Below are positions 17,511 to 26,590 of a stretch of 64,000 bases of DNA, piece by piece. A program made the translations under genes and the position numbers. The stretch is from Actinopolyspora halophila DSM 43834 (GTDB lineage Bacteria; Actinomycetota; Actinomycetes; Mycobacteriales; Pseudonocardiaceae): positions 4,761,352 to 4,825,351 of the forward strand of contig NZ_AQUI01000002.1 in assembly GCF_000371785.1 (NCBI RefSeq). The letters are read 5' to 3'. The first letter of the stretch is position 1, and each line of letters starts with the position of its first letter. The notes beneath the pieces were generated by a model. That model did not search any database. It had not been told where the DNA came from and saw nothing but the letters and a program-made list of their open reading frames with translations.

Positions 17511-17541
17511 GCGGCCCCCGCGCGGGTGGCGCGGGGGCCGC
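17511..17541 (-). terminator. Hairpin after eccB
   Basis: GCGGCCCCCGCGC-gggtg-GCGCGGGGGCCGC, a perfect 13-bp GC stem starting 8 bases beyond the eccB stop. No T run; likely a GC-rich actinomycete terminator. Confidence 0.65.
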
Positions 17542-17548
17542 ACATCAC

Positions 17549-19138
17549 TCAGCTTCCCGCGGAGACCGAATCCCCCGTCGCGGACTCCGAGTCGTCCTCC
17601 GGAGGCCGGTTAACCCCCGCCTCGGAATCCATCGGAATGGAGTCGTAGACGAGGCTCGCCTGCGCCGGATCCAGGAAGTCCCCGGAAGGCAGGGAACCGA
17701 GCACCGAAGCGGGAGCGGACTTGATGTCACCGGAACCGTTTATGACGCCGAGCCCCTTCGCCGTGGCGACGTCCTTGATTCCGTACGTCACCCCGCGGTC
17801 GGAGACCAGGTAGATCGGCCCGCCCTCGGCGGTGTCCGGCCCCGTCGTCCCGCGCACCACGGCCGCCTTGCCCGGAGGCATGTAGAAGTAGTCCACCTTC
17901 GGCCCCCTGCCGTCGTACTGCGCGAGTTTGACCGGGGCCTTCGGAACGGGAGAGCCCGAACCGACGGTCACGGTGACCTGCTGCTCACCGGAGCGATCGT
18001 TCCAGCTCAGGCAGGAGTTGTCCGCATCGGAGAACGAAACCGGCTCCGGCACCCCCTTCGGGAAGTGCTGAACACCGAGCTCGTCACCCGCGTCCACCTC
18101 GTCAACCTCGGTCAGCATTCCCGTGGCGTTGGGAATCTCCTCCGAGGAGTACCGGGCCGCGTGCAGCACAGCGGCGGCACCGCGAGTGATCCGCTGCTTA
18201 CCGCTGTCGAGCAGCACGAAGTACTCGTTCTCGTTCTGCCCGGGGACGCTCCGGGAAACCACGTCACCGAGCTGGTACGTCCCGCTCCGGTAGTCCGGGC
18301 TCCCCTCCGGAAGTTCCGGAGCGTCCAGGGAATCGACCTCGGGGATCGCATTGAGCATGTTCGTGCTGATCGCCCTCGGCTCCACGCCGTTCAGCCCGAA
18401 CATCTCCAGCACTGCGGGCCCCGCGTCGGTGACGTTCGCCCTGACCACACGAGTCCCCGAGCTGTTCCGCGAGTCGTCGCGATAAACCAGGTAGCGCTGC
18501 TGCGAACTGTTGTCCTCCACGTACAGCGCCTGGTCGACCCCGAGTTCCTCGCCCCGGTCGGCGACACCGCCCACGACGGTGGTCTCCACAGTGGCCGCTT
18601 CCTGCATCTTCGAAGGGCTCAACGCCTTGTTCAGCTCGGCCACGTCACAGATGGCCCAGGCAGGGGACACGGTCTCGTCCGGAGCTGGAAGAAGGTTCGG
18701 TGCGTTGGGAATTCCCGTTTTCGGACCGCGAGGCAACTCGGCCAACGCGGCTTCCTTGACCTTCGTCGGCTCGATCGACTGTCCTTGACCACCTCCATTG
18801 GCCATGACCAGCAACTTGGCCGAAGCCATGTTCAGCATCGGAATCAACCGCTTGTCGGTCCGGTCATCGGAAGTGACGACGTAAACACTGCCGCTTCCCT
18901 TCGCGATGACCACCGACCCCGGTTTGGGAACGGTTCCCTGACCACTGAACAGTCCCCAGACCAGGAAGCCGATCATTCCGATACAGGCGAGGATCGCGCC
19001 CGCGATCGTCGCTCGTTTGTGCGAGCCCAACGGATCGTGCAACATCACCGCGTCCTTGCGGGCGAGCGCGGACTCCATGCGGCGTATGACGAACTTGTAA
19101 GCCTGGACTTGCGATTTCGTCGTGGGTGTTGATGCCAT
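17549..19138 (-). CDS. eccB: Type VII secretion protein EccB
   Basis: 529 residues from ATG at 19138. The N-terminal cytoplasmic segment SQVQAYKFVIRRMESALA is the family signature. One membrane helix (about 45-67, AGAILACIGMIGFLVWGLF) is followed by a long extracytoplasmic domain with two conserved-type Cys (in WAICDVAEL and NSCLSWND) that could form a disulfide. The C-terminal tail is Ser/Glu-rich and acidic. EccB forms the periplasmic part of the ESX complex. Convergent with mycP and divergent from eccE across about 180 bases. Confidence 0.95.
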   Translation of the reverse strand: MASTPTTKSQVQAYKFVIRRMESALARKDAVMLHDPLGSHKRATIAGAILACIGMIGFLVWGLFSGQGTVPKPGSVVIAKGSGSVYVVTSDDRTDKRLIPMLNMASAKLLVMANGGGQGQSIEPTKVKEAALAELPRGPKTGIPNAPNLLPAPDETVSPAWAICDVAELNKALSPSKMQEAATVETTVVGGVADRGEELGVDQALYVEDNSSQQRYLVYRDDSRNSSGTRVVRANVTDAGPAVLEMFGLNGVEPRAISTNMLNAIPEVDSLDAPELPEGSPDYRSGTYQLGDVVSRSVPGQNENEYFVLLDSGKQRITRGAAAVLHAARYSSEEIPNATGMLTEVDEVDAGDELGVQHFPKGVPEPVSFSDADNSCLSWNDRSGEQQVTVTVGSGSPVPKAPVKLAQYDGRGPKVDYFYMPPGKAAVVRGTTGPDTAEGGPIYLVSDRGVTYGIKDVATAKGLGVINGSGDIKSAPASVLGSLPSGDFLDPAQASLVYDSIPMDSEAGVNRPPEDDSESATGDSVSAGS

Positions 19139-19319
19139 TCTTCGCCTAAAGCTCTCCCGTCCGAGGTACCGTTCAGCAGGGTAGCCGGGAAAGGGTGCCG
19201 CGTGGGTACGGTTCGACCGACTCAGCGCAGTATTCTCTTCGATCGGTTACCGGTACCTACACTCGCCCGCACCCACAGTGGGCAGACGCATCTACCTGCG
19301 AGGGGGAGAGACCCAACGG

Positions 19320-20633
19320 ATGTCCGTGACCACACAGCATCCGGCCCAGCCGAAAGCGTCAGGATCATCAGGCGCCGGGCCCACGAACACACCGCGGGCA
19401 CGAGTCCGGGCACGGCGACGCACCAGCGGAGCAAGCCTCGGCGCGCTACCCGTGTCGAACCTAGTTGTCATGGAAATCGGGCTGGCGGCCGGTCTCGTCA
19501 TCATCGCCGTCAACCAGACACTGTGGCCGGTCGCTGCCGGAGTCGCCGGATTCATGCTGATCCTCGCGCTGCTGCGCAGGCGCGGCCGCTGGTTCACCCA
19601 GTTGTTCGGGCTGGTGCTCGACTACAACTTCCGCAACCACACCAGTGCCGTACAACCCGTCACCCCCGGCCTGACCGAAGGTGGCGACGAGAACGGCGAC
19701 GGAGTGATCGGGCCCGAGGAGAACCACCGCGTATCGTTGTTGCGCTTGGTCGTGCCCGACCTGGTCGTCGCGCACGGCCAGGACCACGACCGCAATCACG
19801 TGGGGATGGCGTTCAACGACGGGAAATGGACCGCCGTGCTCATGGTGGAACCGACGCCGTCGCTGGTGAACGAGATCGGCAAGGACCCGAACCTGCCGTT
19901 GGGAACGTTGACACCGTGTCTGGAGGACCGCGGTGTGGTTCTCGACGCGATCCAGGTGATCTGGCACTGCTACCCGGGAAGTGCGGCGCTGCCTTCGAAC
20001 TCACCGGCGCTGAACTCCTATCTGGAGGTTCTCGGACCGCTTCCCGCGGCCGCACGCCGCACCACGTGGGTGGCGGTTCGCCTCGATCCGAAGCGCTGCG
20101 CCAAGGCCGTCGGTGAGCGTGGTGGCGGCATCGTCGGCGCTCACCGCGCGCTGATCGGGGCGCTGTCCCGCGTGCGCAGCGCGCTGGAGCAGGAGTCCGT
20201 ACCGACCCGGCCGCTGGATCCGGACGAGTTGCTGCAGGCGGGGATCGCCTCGGCCGAGCTCCAATCGGTGCTCGGTTCCCAGCGTTCCGTCGGACTCAAG
20301 GAACGCTGGGACGGTGTCACCGCGGGCGGAGTCGGCCACTCCAGCTACGCGATAACCGGCTGGCCTTCCCAGATGAGCCACAGCCTCAACGCCCTGACCG
20401 GGGTCCGGGCGCTTTCCTCCACCGTCTCGATCTCCATCTCCCCCACCGGCGAGGAGGACGAGGTCGGTATGCGTGGTCTCGTCCGCGTGAGCGCCCGCAC
20501 CCCGGCCGAACTCGACGCGGCCGACGAAAGGCTGCGCACGATAAGCAACAGACTCGGAGTGACCTTGACCCCGCTGCGTGGAGTACAGCTGGCAGGCTTC
20601 ACCGCTACTCTCCCGTTCGGGGGTGCGGTATGA
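19320..20633 (+). CDS. eccE: Type VII secretion protein EccE
   Basis: 437 residues from ATG at 19320 (GAGGGGGAGAG upstream); an ATG-like start at 19278 is less likely. A basic N-terminus (ARVRARRRTSG) is followed by two membrane helices (about 50-90) and a soluble domain beginning LDYNFRNHTS, the EccE pattern. EccE sits at the periphery of the ESX membrane complex. It is missing from M. tuberculosis ESX-4 but present in ESX-4-type loci of some other actinobacteria. Its stop overlaps the next start by 4 bases (ATGA). Confidence 0.85.
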   Translation: MSVTTQHPAQPKASGSSGAGPTNTPRARVRARRRTSGASLGALPVSNLVVMEIGLAAGLVIIAVNQTLWPVAAGVAGFMLILALLRRRGRWFTQLFGLVLDYNFRNHTSAVQPVTPGLTEGGDENGDGVIGPEENHRVSLLRLVVPDLVVAHGQDHDRNHVGMAFNDGKWTAVLMVEPTPSLVNEIGKDPNLPLGTLTPCLEDRGVVLDAIQVIWHCYPGSAALPSNSPALNSYLEVLGPLPAAARRTTWVAVRLDPKRCAKAVGERGGGIVGAHRALIGALSRVRSALEQESVPTRPLDPDELLQAGIASAELQSVLGSQRSVGLKERWDGVTAGGVGHSSYAITGWPSQMSHSLNALTGVRALSSTVSISISPTGEEDEVGMRGLVRVSARTPAELDAADERLRTISNRLGVTLTPLRGVQLAGFTATLPFGGAV

Positions 20634-21364
20634 GCCGTAGCAGGACCATCGACACACCGGACGATCTGCGCGACGCGGTTCCGGAATTCCTCGTACCTCC
20701 CGAGACCCTCGACACGGTGAGCCCTTCCGGGGACCGCGGCGGGATGATCATCGGTTCCGGCCCCCAGGGCGAACCGATATCCACCTCGATCCTGCGGCCG
20801 CAGCCGACTCGCATGGTCACGGTGGGCGGGCTGTACCTGGCCCGTCAGATCGCGCTGCGCGCGATGGCCACGGGCGCCTGGGTGATCGTGGCGACCGGTC
20901 GTCCCGAACCCTGGAAGATCCTCGAGCAGGCCGCGGGGGAGACCCCCGACGGGCAGCCGGTCCCGCTCGTGCAGATCAGGCGTCTGACACCGTTCGACCT
21001 CCCCCGTTCCAGCGAGGACGCCCCGCTGCTCGTCATCCACGACGGCGGCGCGGTTCCACAGGAGCTCTTCCCACCGCGATCGGCCTGGCAGACCACCATG
21101 TACGTGCTGCCCTACCTGCACCCGCAGGTGGGGAACGGCACCGCGGCGAACACGGCCGATCTCGTGCTGCTGCAGCGCCTTCCCGCCAACCAGGCACAGT
21201 TGGCCGGACGGATCTGGCACCTGCATCCCCCGCAGGTCCAGCAGTTGACCACGCTCAAGGACGACGGAGTCATCGCGCTCGGCAACATGGTCTGGAATCC
21301 CATCCAGCTGGTCACGAACAAACGCGAGCAGGAGATCCTCGGCCCCATACGCCGCGGGGACTGA
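20630..21364 (+). CDS. EccE-coupled soluble protein of unknown function
   Basis: 244 residues, starting in a 4-base overlap with eccE, so translationally coupled. No signal peptide or membrane helix. The central part (MVTVGGLYLARQIALRAMAT, WVIVATGRPEPWKIL) looks like an alpha/beta nucleotide-binding-type fold without a Walker motif, and the C-terminal part has a winged-helix-like look (AGRIWHLHPPQVQQLTTLKD). I do not recognise the family. The coupling suggests a cytoplasmic partner of EccE or of the EccC motor. Confidence 0.7.
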   Translation: MSRSRTIDTPDDLRDAVPEFLVPPETLDTVSPSGDRGGMIIGSGPQGEPISTSILRPQPTRMVTVGGLYLARQIALRAMATGAWVIVATGRPEPWKILEQAAGETPDGQPVPLVQIRRLTPFDLPRSSEDAPLLVIHDGGAVPQELFPPRSAWQTTMYVLPYLHPQVGNGTAANTADLVLLQRLPANQAQLAGRIWHLHPPQVQQLTTLKDDGVIALGNMVWNPIQLVTNKREQEILGPIRRGD

Positions 21365-21375
21365 CCCAGGCCCTA

Positions 21376-21430
21376 CAGTTTTGCCTAAAATTGGGACTTT
21401 TCCTCAGGAGCCCAATTTTAGGTAAAACTG
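21376..21430. repeat. AT-rich 20-bp inverted repeat downstream of the DUF559 gene
   Basis: Left arm CAGTTTTGCCTAAAATTGGG (21376-21395) and right arm CCCAATTTTAGGTAAAACTG (21411-21430), paired except for one central position, around a 15-base loop. The DUF559 stop codon (21418-21420) lies inside the right arm and the plus-strand gene ends 11 bases before the left arm, so it can serve as a two-way terminator. Its base composition is far from the surroundings. The right arm is itself nearly palindromic. A related copy lies at 22376-22399 at the gene's other end. Confidence 0.75.
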
Positions 21431-22293
21431 GGTGACCGTTCGTGGAGTTTCGCACGCACCCGCTGAACCAGCTCCCGGGAGCGGCACGTCAACTCCTCAG
21501 CGGTAACCACCATCACGTACCACCCGTTCGCACGCAGCGCGGCCAGTCTGCGCTGGTCCCGGTGGAACTGCTCCGGCTCCCCGTGCCACGCTCCGTCGTA
21601 CTCGATGGCGAGCCTGGCCTCCTCGAATCCCAGATCCACTCGTACGGTCCGCCCGTCCGCGCCGACGACCCTCAGTTGCGGGGTCGGGCGTATCCCGGCG
21701 AGCACGAGAATCACACGCAGCACCGATTCGGGAACGGACTCCGCACGAGCGTCCAGCAACCGCACTGCTCTCCTCGCCCGTACGATGCCGTCGTCGCTAC
21801 GTCCTCTCAAGTACGCGGCCAACGCGCCCGGGGTGAGCTTTCCGGCCCGGATCACCGCATCGCAGCAGGCCACCCCGGTGGCCACGGAGTTCCGCGCGAG
21901 CATGTCGAAGCAGGCGCGCTCGATACCGGCCACGTGAATCCCGGCCCACTCGACCTTCTCGAACTCGTAACACCGGACGTTCCAACTCCGGATGCCGCGG
22001 GCACGCTTGCAACCGCTCACGATCACTTCCACCGGATCGCTCGCCCGCGCCAGGGAGACCCCGTACAACGTGGCCGCGGAACGGCCGGTCACCACAGCCC
22101 GCGCGGGCAGTCGCAGCGCAGCGGCCGAACACCGCAGAAGATGCGTGGGCGGAGTCGTCGACGTTCGGTAAACGCCGTGCAGGACTCGGTGGTAGTGCGC
22201 GGCCCTGAGGTCGGAGTCGGTCAGCCCACTCCGCAGCGCCTGCACACGGGTGAACAAACCACTGAAATCAGGTTCGGCGATCTTCCGTTGCAT
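21418..22293 (-). CDS. AbiEi-like N-terminus plus DUF559 (Vsr-type nuclease fold) protein
   Basis: 291 residues from ATG at 22293; a GTG at 22329 would add 12. Neither has a strong ribosome-binding site. The N-terminal third (FTRVQALRSGLTDSDLRAAH then HRVLHGVYR) is the winged-helix region typical of AbiEi-family antitoxin-like proteins. The C-terminal third (RVDLGFEEARLAIEYDGAWH then HRDQRRLAALRANGW) is the DUF559/Vsr-like endonuclease fold with the acidic pair VDLG...EYDG. Such orphan proteins are frequent in actinobacteria and their role is unknown. No toxin partner is adjacent. The gene interrupts the interval between the ESX locus and truA and is bracketed by related AT-rich palindromes. 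Confidence 0.75.
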   Translation of the reverse strand: MQRKIAEPDFSGLFTRVQALRSGLTDSDLRAAHYHRVLHGVYRTSTTPPTHLLRCSAAALRLPARAVVTGRSAATLYGVSLARASDPVEVIVSGCKRARGIRSWNVRCYEFEKVEWAGIHVAGIERACFDMLARNSVATGVACCDAVIRAGKLTPGALAAYLRGRSDDGIVRARRAVRLLDARAESVPESVLRVILVLAGIRPTPQLRVVGADGRTVRVDLGFEEARLAIEYDGAWHGEPEQFHRDQRRLAALRANGWYVMVVTAEELTCRSRELVQRVRAKLHERSPSFT

Positions 22294-22375
22294 GAGACCA
22301 ACATGCTTCGGACAACCCCAGCGGATCACTACCCGATCGACGGTTCTGTGGAGAAACGACGCAGCTGGGGAGAAC

Positions 22376-22399
22376 TTCCAATTATAGGCAAAATTGGAA
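22376..22399. repeat. AT-rich palindrome upstream of the DUF559 gene
   Basis: TTCCAATT-ataggcaa-AATTGGAA. Read on the minus strand it contains TTTTGCCTATAATTGG, matching the arms of the 21376-21430 repeat (TTTTGCCTAAAATTGG) at all but one base. It lies in the gap between the truA stop (22405) and the DUF559 start, so it may be an operator, a truA terminator or a boundary repeat. Confidence 0.7.
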
Positions 22400-22404
22400 A
22401 CAAC

Positions 22405-23304
22405 TCAGAGGGAGCGGCGTACCCGGGTCCTTCGTGCACGCTCCGCGAGATCCTCGTCCGGCGGGTACTCGACCTCGGCCAGCGTCAGACCGTGCGCCGG
22501 TGCCACGGCACTGGTACGCGTCTCGGAACGAAGCATCTCGCCCGGCCACTCCTGAGCGCGCCTGCCGTCACCGGCCATCAACACCGACCCGACCAGACTC
22601 CGCACCATCGAATGGCAGAAAGCGTCGGCGCTGACTCGCGCTTCCAAGGAGTACCGCCCGACACGTTCCCACTCGAAGGACAGCAGTTCCCGGATCGTGG
22701 TGGCGCCCTCACGCTTCTTGCAGAAAGCCGCGAAATCGTGCAGCCCGAGCAATTCGGAGGAAGCCCTGTTCAAACGATCCACGTCCAAGGGCCTGTTCCA
22801 GGCGAGCGTGTCCCGTCTGCGCAACGGATCGACGCCCCACGGCGCGTCGGAGACCCGGTACAGATAACGTCGCCGCGCAGCGGCGAAACGCGCGTCGAAC
22901 CCATCGGCCGCGATACGTGCCCGCAGCACCCGGACATCCGGAGGAAGAATGCGGTTCCATCGCCCGCACAACCGCTCCAGGTCCGGAACACCGTGTTCGT
23001 CGAGCGACAGTCTTCCGGCCTCCTCCGGGGCCAGCGGGACCGCGTCGACGTGCACCACCTGGTGATCGGCGTGCACCCCGGAATCGGTACGACCCGCGAC
23101 CACCACGGAACCAACGATCTCCCGGCCCGGAGGTTGTTTACTCAGAGCATCCTCGAGCAGCCCCTGCACGGTACGCAAACCGGGCTGACGAGCCCACCCC
23201 GAGAAATCGGTCCCGTCGTAGCAAAGATCGATACGAATACGAACGAACCCGCCGTTCCCGGAGGAATTGGCGGGTTCGTCCGCAGCGTGATCGGAAGAGA
23301 TCAG
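22405..23304 (-). CDS. truA: tRNA pseudouridine(38-40) synthase TruA
   Basis: Makes pseudouridine at positions 38-40 of the tRNA anticodon stem. The frame includes the N-terminal strand [18 protein letters not shown] and the catalytic Asp motif [10 protein letters not shown]. No in-frame ATG, GTG or TTG exists upstream of that N-terminus; the first (TTG at 23178) would delete it. A CTG at 23304 overlaps the rplQ stop as CTGA and has AAAGGA six bases upstream, giving 299 residues, close to the usual actinobacterial length. I therefore propose a CTG start coupled to rplQ. C-terminal motif [17 protein letters not shown] is normal. Confidence 0.85.
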   Translation of the reverse strand: MISSDHAADEPANSSGNGGFVRIRIDLCYDGTDFSGWARQPGLRTVQGLLEDALSKQPPGREIVGSVVVAGRTDSGVHADHQVVHVDAVPLAPEEAGRLSLDEHGVPDLERLCGRWNRILPPDVRVLRARIAADGFDARFAAARRRYLYRVSDAPWGVDPLRRRDTLAWNRPLDVDRLNRASSELLGLHDFAAFCKKREGATTIRELLSFEWERVGRYSLEARVSADAFCHSMVRSLVGSVLMAGDGRRAQEWPGEMLRSETRTSAVAPAHGLTLAEVEYPPDEDLAERARRTRVRRSL

Positions 23305-23831
23305 GACTCGTCCTTTTTCTCGTCCTTGTCTTCCAGGTTCTCCTCCGCCGTCTCCTCGGAGGCCTCGGCGGTCTCGGAAGAGCCGGCGGGAGCCTGTTGT
23401 CCCGCGTCCGCCGCGGACTGCTGGTCCTTGGCGAACTTGGTGCCGCGAGCCGCTTCCGCCTCGGAAGTGGCCGTCTTCTCGTTGACCAGCTCGATAACCG
23501 CCATCGGGGCGTTGTCGCCCTTGCGCGGCATCGTCTTGACAACCCTGGTGTAGCCACCGGGGCGGTCCGAGAAGAACGGACCGATCTCGGCGAAGAGCTT
23601 GTGCACGACGTCCTTGTCCCGGATCGTCTTCAGCACCTCGCGACGATTGTGCAGGTCACCCTTGGTGGCCTTGGTGATGAGTCGCTCGGCGAGCGGTTGA
23701 ACCCGCTTCGCCTTCGCCTCGGTCGTGGTGATCCGCCCGTGCTCGAAAAGCGCGGTGGCCAGGTTCGCCAGGATCAGCCGCTGATGCGACGGCGACCCGC
23801 CGAGACGCGGACCCTTCGTTGGGCTGGGCAT
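23301..23831 (-). CDS. rplQ: 50S ribosomal protein L17 (bL17)
   Basis: 176 residues. The first 118 or so are standard L17 ([20 protein letters not shown], then [11 protein letters not shown]-like [20 protein letters not shown]). The rest is a Glu/Ala-rich acidic tail ending [10 protein letters not shown], longer than in most bacteria. Lies at the peptide exit side of the large subunit. 46 bases downstream of rpoA in the usual alpha operon; the stop overlaps the proposed truA start. Confidence 0.97.
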   Translation of the reverse strand: MPSPTKGPRLGGSPSHQRLILANLATALFEHGRITTTEAKAKRVQPLAERLITKATKGDLHNRREVLKTIRDKDVVHKLFAEIGPFFSDRPGGYTRVVKTMPRKGDNAPMAVIELVNEKTATSEAEAARGTKFAKDQQSAADAGQQAPAGSSETAEASEETAEENLEDKDEKKDES

Positions 23832-23877
23832 CGGTTGCTCCTCTCAAGGTGCGGCCGGAAACCAGTCCGCGAAGCGG

Positions 23878-25002
23878 TTAGAGCTGTTCCGTCTCCGCGT
23901 AGTCCTGACCGTCGTCGTCATAGCCGTTTTCGAAGCCGCTGTCGTATCCACTACTGTCGAGACCGGTGTCGAAACCGCCCGTGGACATCTCCTGCGGCAT
24001 ACTCGTCTCTTCGGACCAGCCCTCGGAGGGATACTCGGCGGCAGCGGCCGACGGGTCGAATCCGGGCGGGCTGTCCTTCAGGGTCAGCCCCAGGCCGACC
24101 AGCTTCATCTTGACCTCGTCGATGGACTTCGCACCGAAGTTACGAATGTCCAACAGGTCGGCCTCGCTTCGCGAGACCAGCTCCCCGACGGTGTGGATCC
24201 CCTCGCGCTTGAGGCAGTTGTAGGAACGCACCGTCAGATCGAGGTCCTCGATCGGCATGGAGTAGGCGGCGATCGTGTCCGCCTCCGCCGGCGAAGGACC
24301 GATCTCGATGCCCTCGGCGTCGACGTTGAGCTCCCGTGCCAGCCCGAACAGCTCGACCAGGGTACGCCCGGCCGAAGCGACCGCGTCCCGTGCGGTCATC
24401 GAGGGCTTGGTCTCGACGTCGAGCACGAGCCGGTTGAAGTCCGTACGCTGTTCGACACGAGTAGCCGTCACGTCGAACGAGACGTTCCGCACCGGCGAGT
24501 AGATCGAGTCCACGGGAATCCGGCCGATCTCGGCGCCGGACTCCTTGTTCTGCGCCGCGGGCACGTAACCGCGACCCCGCTCGACCACGAGCTCGATCTC
24601 CAGCTTGCCCTTCGAGTTGAGGGTGGCGATGTGGAGATCGGGATTGTGTACGGTCACACCGGCGGGCGGAACGATGTCGGCGGCGGTGACGTCACCGGGA
24701 CCCTGCTTGCGCAGGTACATGGTGACCGGTTCGTCGTCTTCGGAACTGACCACGAGTTCTTTGATATTCAGGATGACGTCGGTAACGTCCTCCTTGACCC
24801 CCGGAATCGTGGTGAATTCGTGGAGCACACCGTCGATACGCAGGCTGGTCACGGCCGCACCCGGAATCGAGGACAGCAGGGCACGGCGGAGCGAATTGCC
24901 GAGGGTGTAACCGAAGCCGGGCTCCAGCGGCTCGAAGGTGAACCGGGAGCGCGTCTCCGAAATAGGCTCCTCGGACAGTGAGGGTCGCTGGGAGATGAGC
25001 AC
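23878..25002 (-). CDS. rpoA: RNA polymerase alpha subunit
   Basis: 374 residues from GTG at 25002 (AAGGA upstream), first residues [11 protein letters not shown]. The N-terminal assembly domain carries [20 protein letters not shown]. The C-terminal DNA-binding domain (about 240-310) has [15 protein letters not shown] and [17 protein letters not shown]. Roughly 55 residues follow that are acidic and Gly/Ser/Tyr-rich ([18 protein letters not shown] at the end), a longer tail than usual. Assembles with the RpoB and RpoC encoded further right. Confidence 0.98.
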   Translation of the reverse strand: MLISQRPSLSEEPISETRSRFTFEPLEPGFGYTLGNSLRRALLSSIPGAAVTSLRIDGVLHEFTTIPGVKEDVTDVILNIKELVVSSEDDEPVTMYLRKQGPGDVTAADIVPPAGVTVHNPDLHIATLNSKGKLEIELVVERGRGYVPAAQNKESGAEIGRIPVDSIYSPVRNVSFDVTATRVEQRTDFNRLVLDVETKPSMTARDAVASAGRTLVELFGLARELNVDAEGIEIGPSPAEADTIAAYSMPIEDLDLTVRSYNCLKREGIHTVGELVSRSEADLLDIRNFGAKSIDEVKMKLVGLGLTLKDSPPGFDPSAAAAEYPSEGWSEETSMPQEMSTGGFDTGLDSSGYDSGFENGYDDDGQDYAETEQL

Positions 25003-25154
25003 TGTCGTTTTTCCTTTCCACACGGCGCCCGCCATTTTACGCCGAAGGGATGGCGTGCCCGCTGCGAACAGTGGGCGAGGCGGGGACGCCTTCGCGCCCC
25101 CACCCGTACCGGGCTACGGAGCAGCCATCGACACGGTAGCCGCTCCGTCCGGTA

Positions 25155-25760
25155 TCACTTCGAGTAGAGCTCGACGATGAGCTGCTCGGTGACCGGCGTA
25201 TCGATCTGCGCCCGCTCGGGCAGCTGGTGCACGAGAATGCGCAGCGAGGACGGCACCACCTGCAGCCACGCCGGACAGGGCCGCTCGCCCAGGGTCTCCT
25301 TGGCGATGATGAACGGCGTCGTGTTCAACGACTTCGACTTGACGTCGATGATGTCGAACTTCGAGACCTGATAGCTCGGAATGTCGACCTTCCTGCCGTT
25401 GACCAAGAAGTGACCGTGGTTGACCAACTGGCGGGCCTGCCTGCGGGTACGTGCGATCCCCGAGCGGTAGACCACGTTGTCCAACCGGCCTTCCAGCAGC
25501 TGCAGCAGGTTGTCACCGGTCTTGCCGGGCCTGCGGTTGGCCTCCTCGTAGTAGGAGCGGAACTGCCGCTCCAGCACTCCGTAGGTGAAGCGGGCCTTCT
25601 GCTTCTCCTGCAGCTGCAGCAGGTACTCGGTCTCCTTGATGCGACCGCGACCGTGCTGCCCCGGCGGGTACGGACGACGCTCGAACGACTGGTCGCCGCC
25701 GATGAGATCAACCTTCAACCGGCGGGACTTGCGGGTCGCGGGACCGGTGTAACGAGCCAT
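25155..25760 (-). CDS. rpsD: 30S ribosomal protein S4 (uS4)
   Basis: 201 residues, co-linear with mycobacterial S4. The zinc-Cys N-terminus of some S4 proteins is absent (Cys-minus type). The S4 RNA-binding domain is seen at [20 protein letters not shown] and [18 protein letters not shown]. Primary 16S rRNA binder that starts small-subunit assembly; it represses the alpha operon in E. coli. 24 bases after rpsK. Confidence 0.98.
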   Translation of the reverse strand: MARYTGPATRKSRRLKVDLIGGDQSFERRPYPPGQHGRGRIKETEYLLQLQEKQKARFTYGVLERQFRSYYEEANRRPGKTGDNLLQLLEGRLDNVVYRSGIARTRRQARQLVNHGHFLVNGRKVDIPSYQVSKFDIIDVKSKSLNTTPFIIAKETLGERPCPAWLQVVPSSLRILVHQLPERAQIDTPVTEQLIVELYSK

Positions 25761-25784
25761 TGGTGTCTACTCCTTTCCCGCTTC

Positions 25785-26189
25785 TCAGACCCGGCGCCGC
25801 TTCGGCGGGCGGCAGCCGTTGTGCGGCTGGGGGGTCACGTCCTGGATGGTGCCCACTTCGAGGCCTGCCGCCTGTAGTGAGCGGATCGCCGTCTCACGTC
25901 CGGAACCCGGTCCCTTGACGAAGACGTCGACCTTCTTCATGCCGTGTTCGGCGGCCTTGCGAGCAGCGTTCTCCGCGGCCATCTGAGCCGCGAACGGCGT
26001 GGACTTCTTGGAACCCTTGAAGCCGACGTGCCCGGCGGAAGCCCAGCTGATCACCGAACCGACGGTGTCGGTGATCGAGACGATCGTGTTGTTGAAAGTG
26101 CTCTTGATGTGCGCTTGTCCGTGCGCTACATTCTTTTTCTCTTTACGCCGGACCTTCTTGACGGCGCCGGCGCGCCCCTTCGGTGGCAT
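25785..26189 (-). CDS. rpsK: 30S ribosomal protein S11 (uS11)
   Basis: 134 residues. Conserved core [15 protein letters not shown] and the C-terminal [13 protein letters not shown]. Forms the platform of the small subunit near the Shine-Dalgarno helix. 23 bases downstream of rpsM. Confidence 0.98.
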   Translation of the reverse strand: MPPKGRAGAVKKVRRKEKKNVAHGQAHIKSTFNNTIVSITDTVGSVISWASAGHVGFKGSKKSTPFAAQMAAENAARKAAEHGMKKVDVFVKGPGSGRETAIRSLQAAGLEVGTIQDVTPQPHNGCRPPKRRRV

Positions 26190-26212
26190 CGCTGTTCAAC
26201 TCCTCGCGAGGC

Positions 26213-26590
26213 TTACTTCCTGGCCTTCTTCTTGCCTGCGACCGTCTTCTTCGGTCCCTTTCGGGTACGGGCGTTGGTCTTGGTCTGCTGCCCGTTCAGC
26301 GGCAGGTGACGACGGTGCCGCATACCGGCGTAGGAACCGATCTCGATCTTCCGGCGAATATCGGCCTGGACCTCGCGGCGAAGGTCACCTTCGACCCGGT
26401 AGTTGTTCTCGACTTGCTCGCGCAACGCCGAGAGCTGGTCGTCGTCGAGGTTCTTCGCACGGGTGTCGAAGGGGATACCCGTCGTCTGCAGAATCGTCCT
26501 CGACCTGCTACGGCCGACGCCGTAGATGTAGGTCAGCGCGACCTCGACGCGCTTGTCGCGCGGGAGGTCGACGCCAGCGAGCCTTGCCAT
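26213..26590 (-). CDS. rpsM: 30S ribosomal protein S13 (uS13)
   Basis: 125 residues from ATG at 26590 ([20 protein letters not shown]); the six upstream codons in frame are not part of S13. Contains [11 protein letters not shown] and the basic C-terminus [20 protein letters not shown] that reaches the P-site and subunit bridge B1. About 220 bases of non-coding sequence, with a weak CGGCCC/GGGCCG hairpin near 26733, separate it from rpmJ. Confidence 0.98.
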   Translation of the reverse strand: MARLAGVDLPRDKRVEVALTYIYGVGRSRSRTILQTTGIPFDTRAKNLDDDQLSALREQVENNYRVEGDLRREVQADIRRKIEIGSYAGMRHRRHLPLNGQQTKTNARTRKGPKKTVAGKKKARK

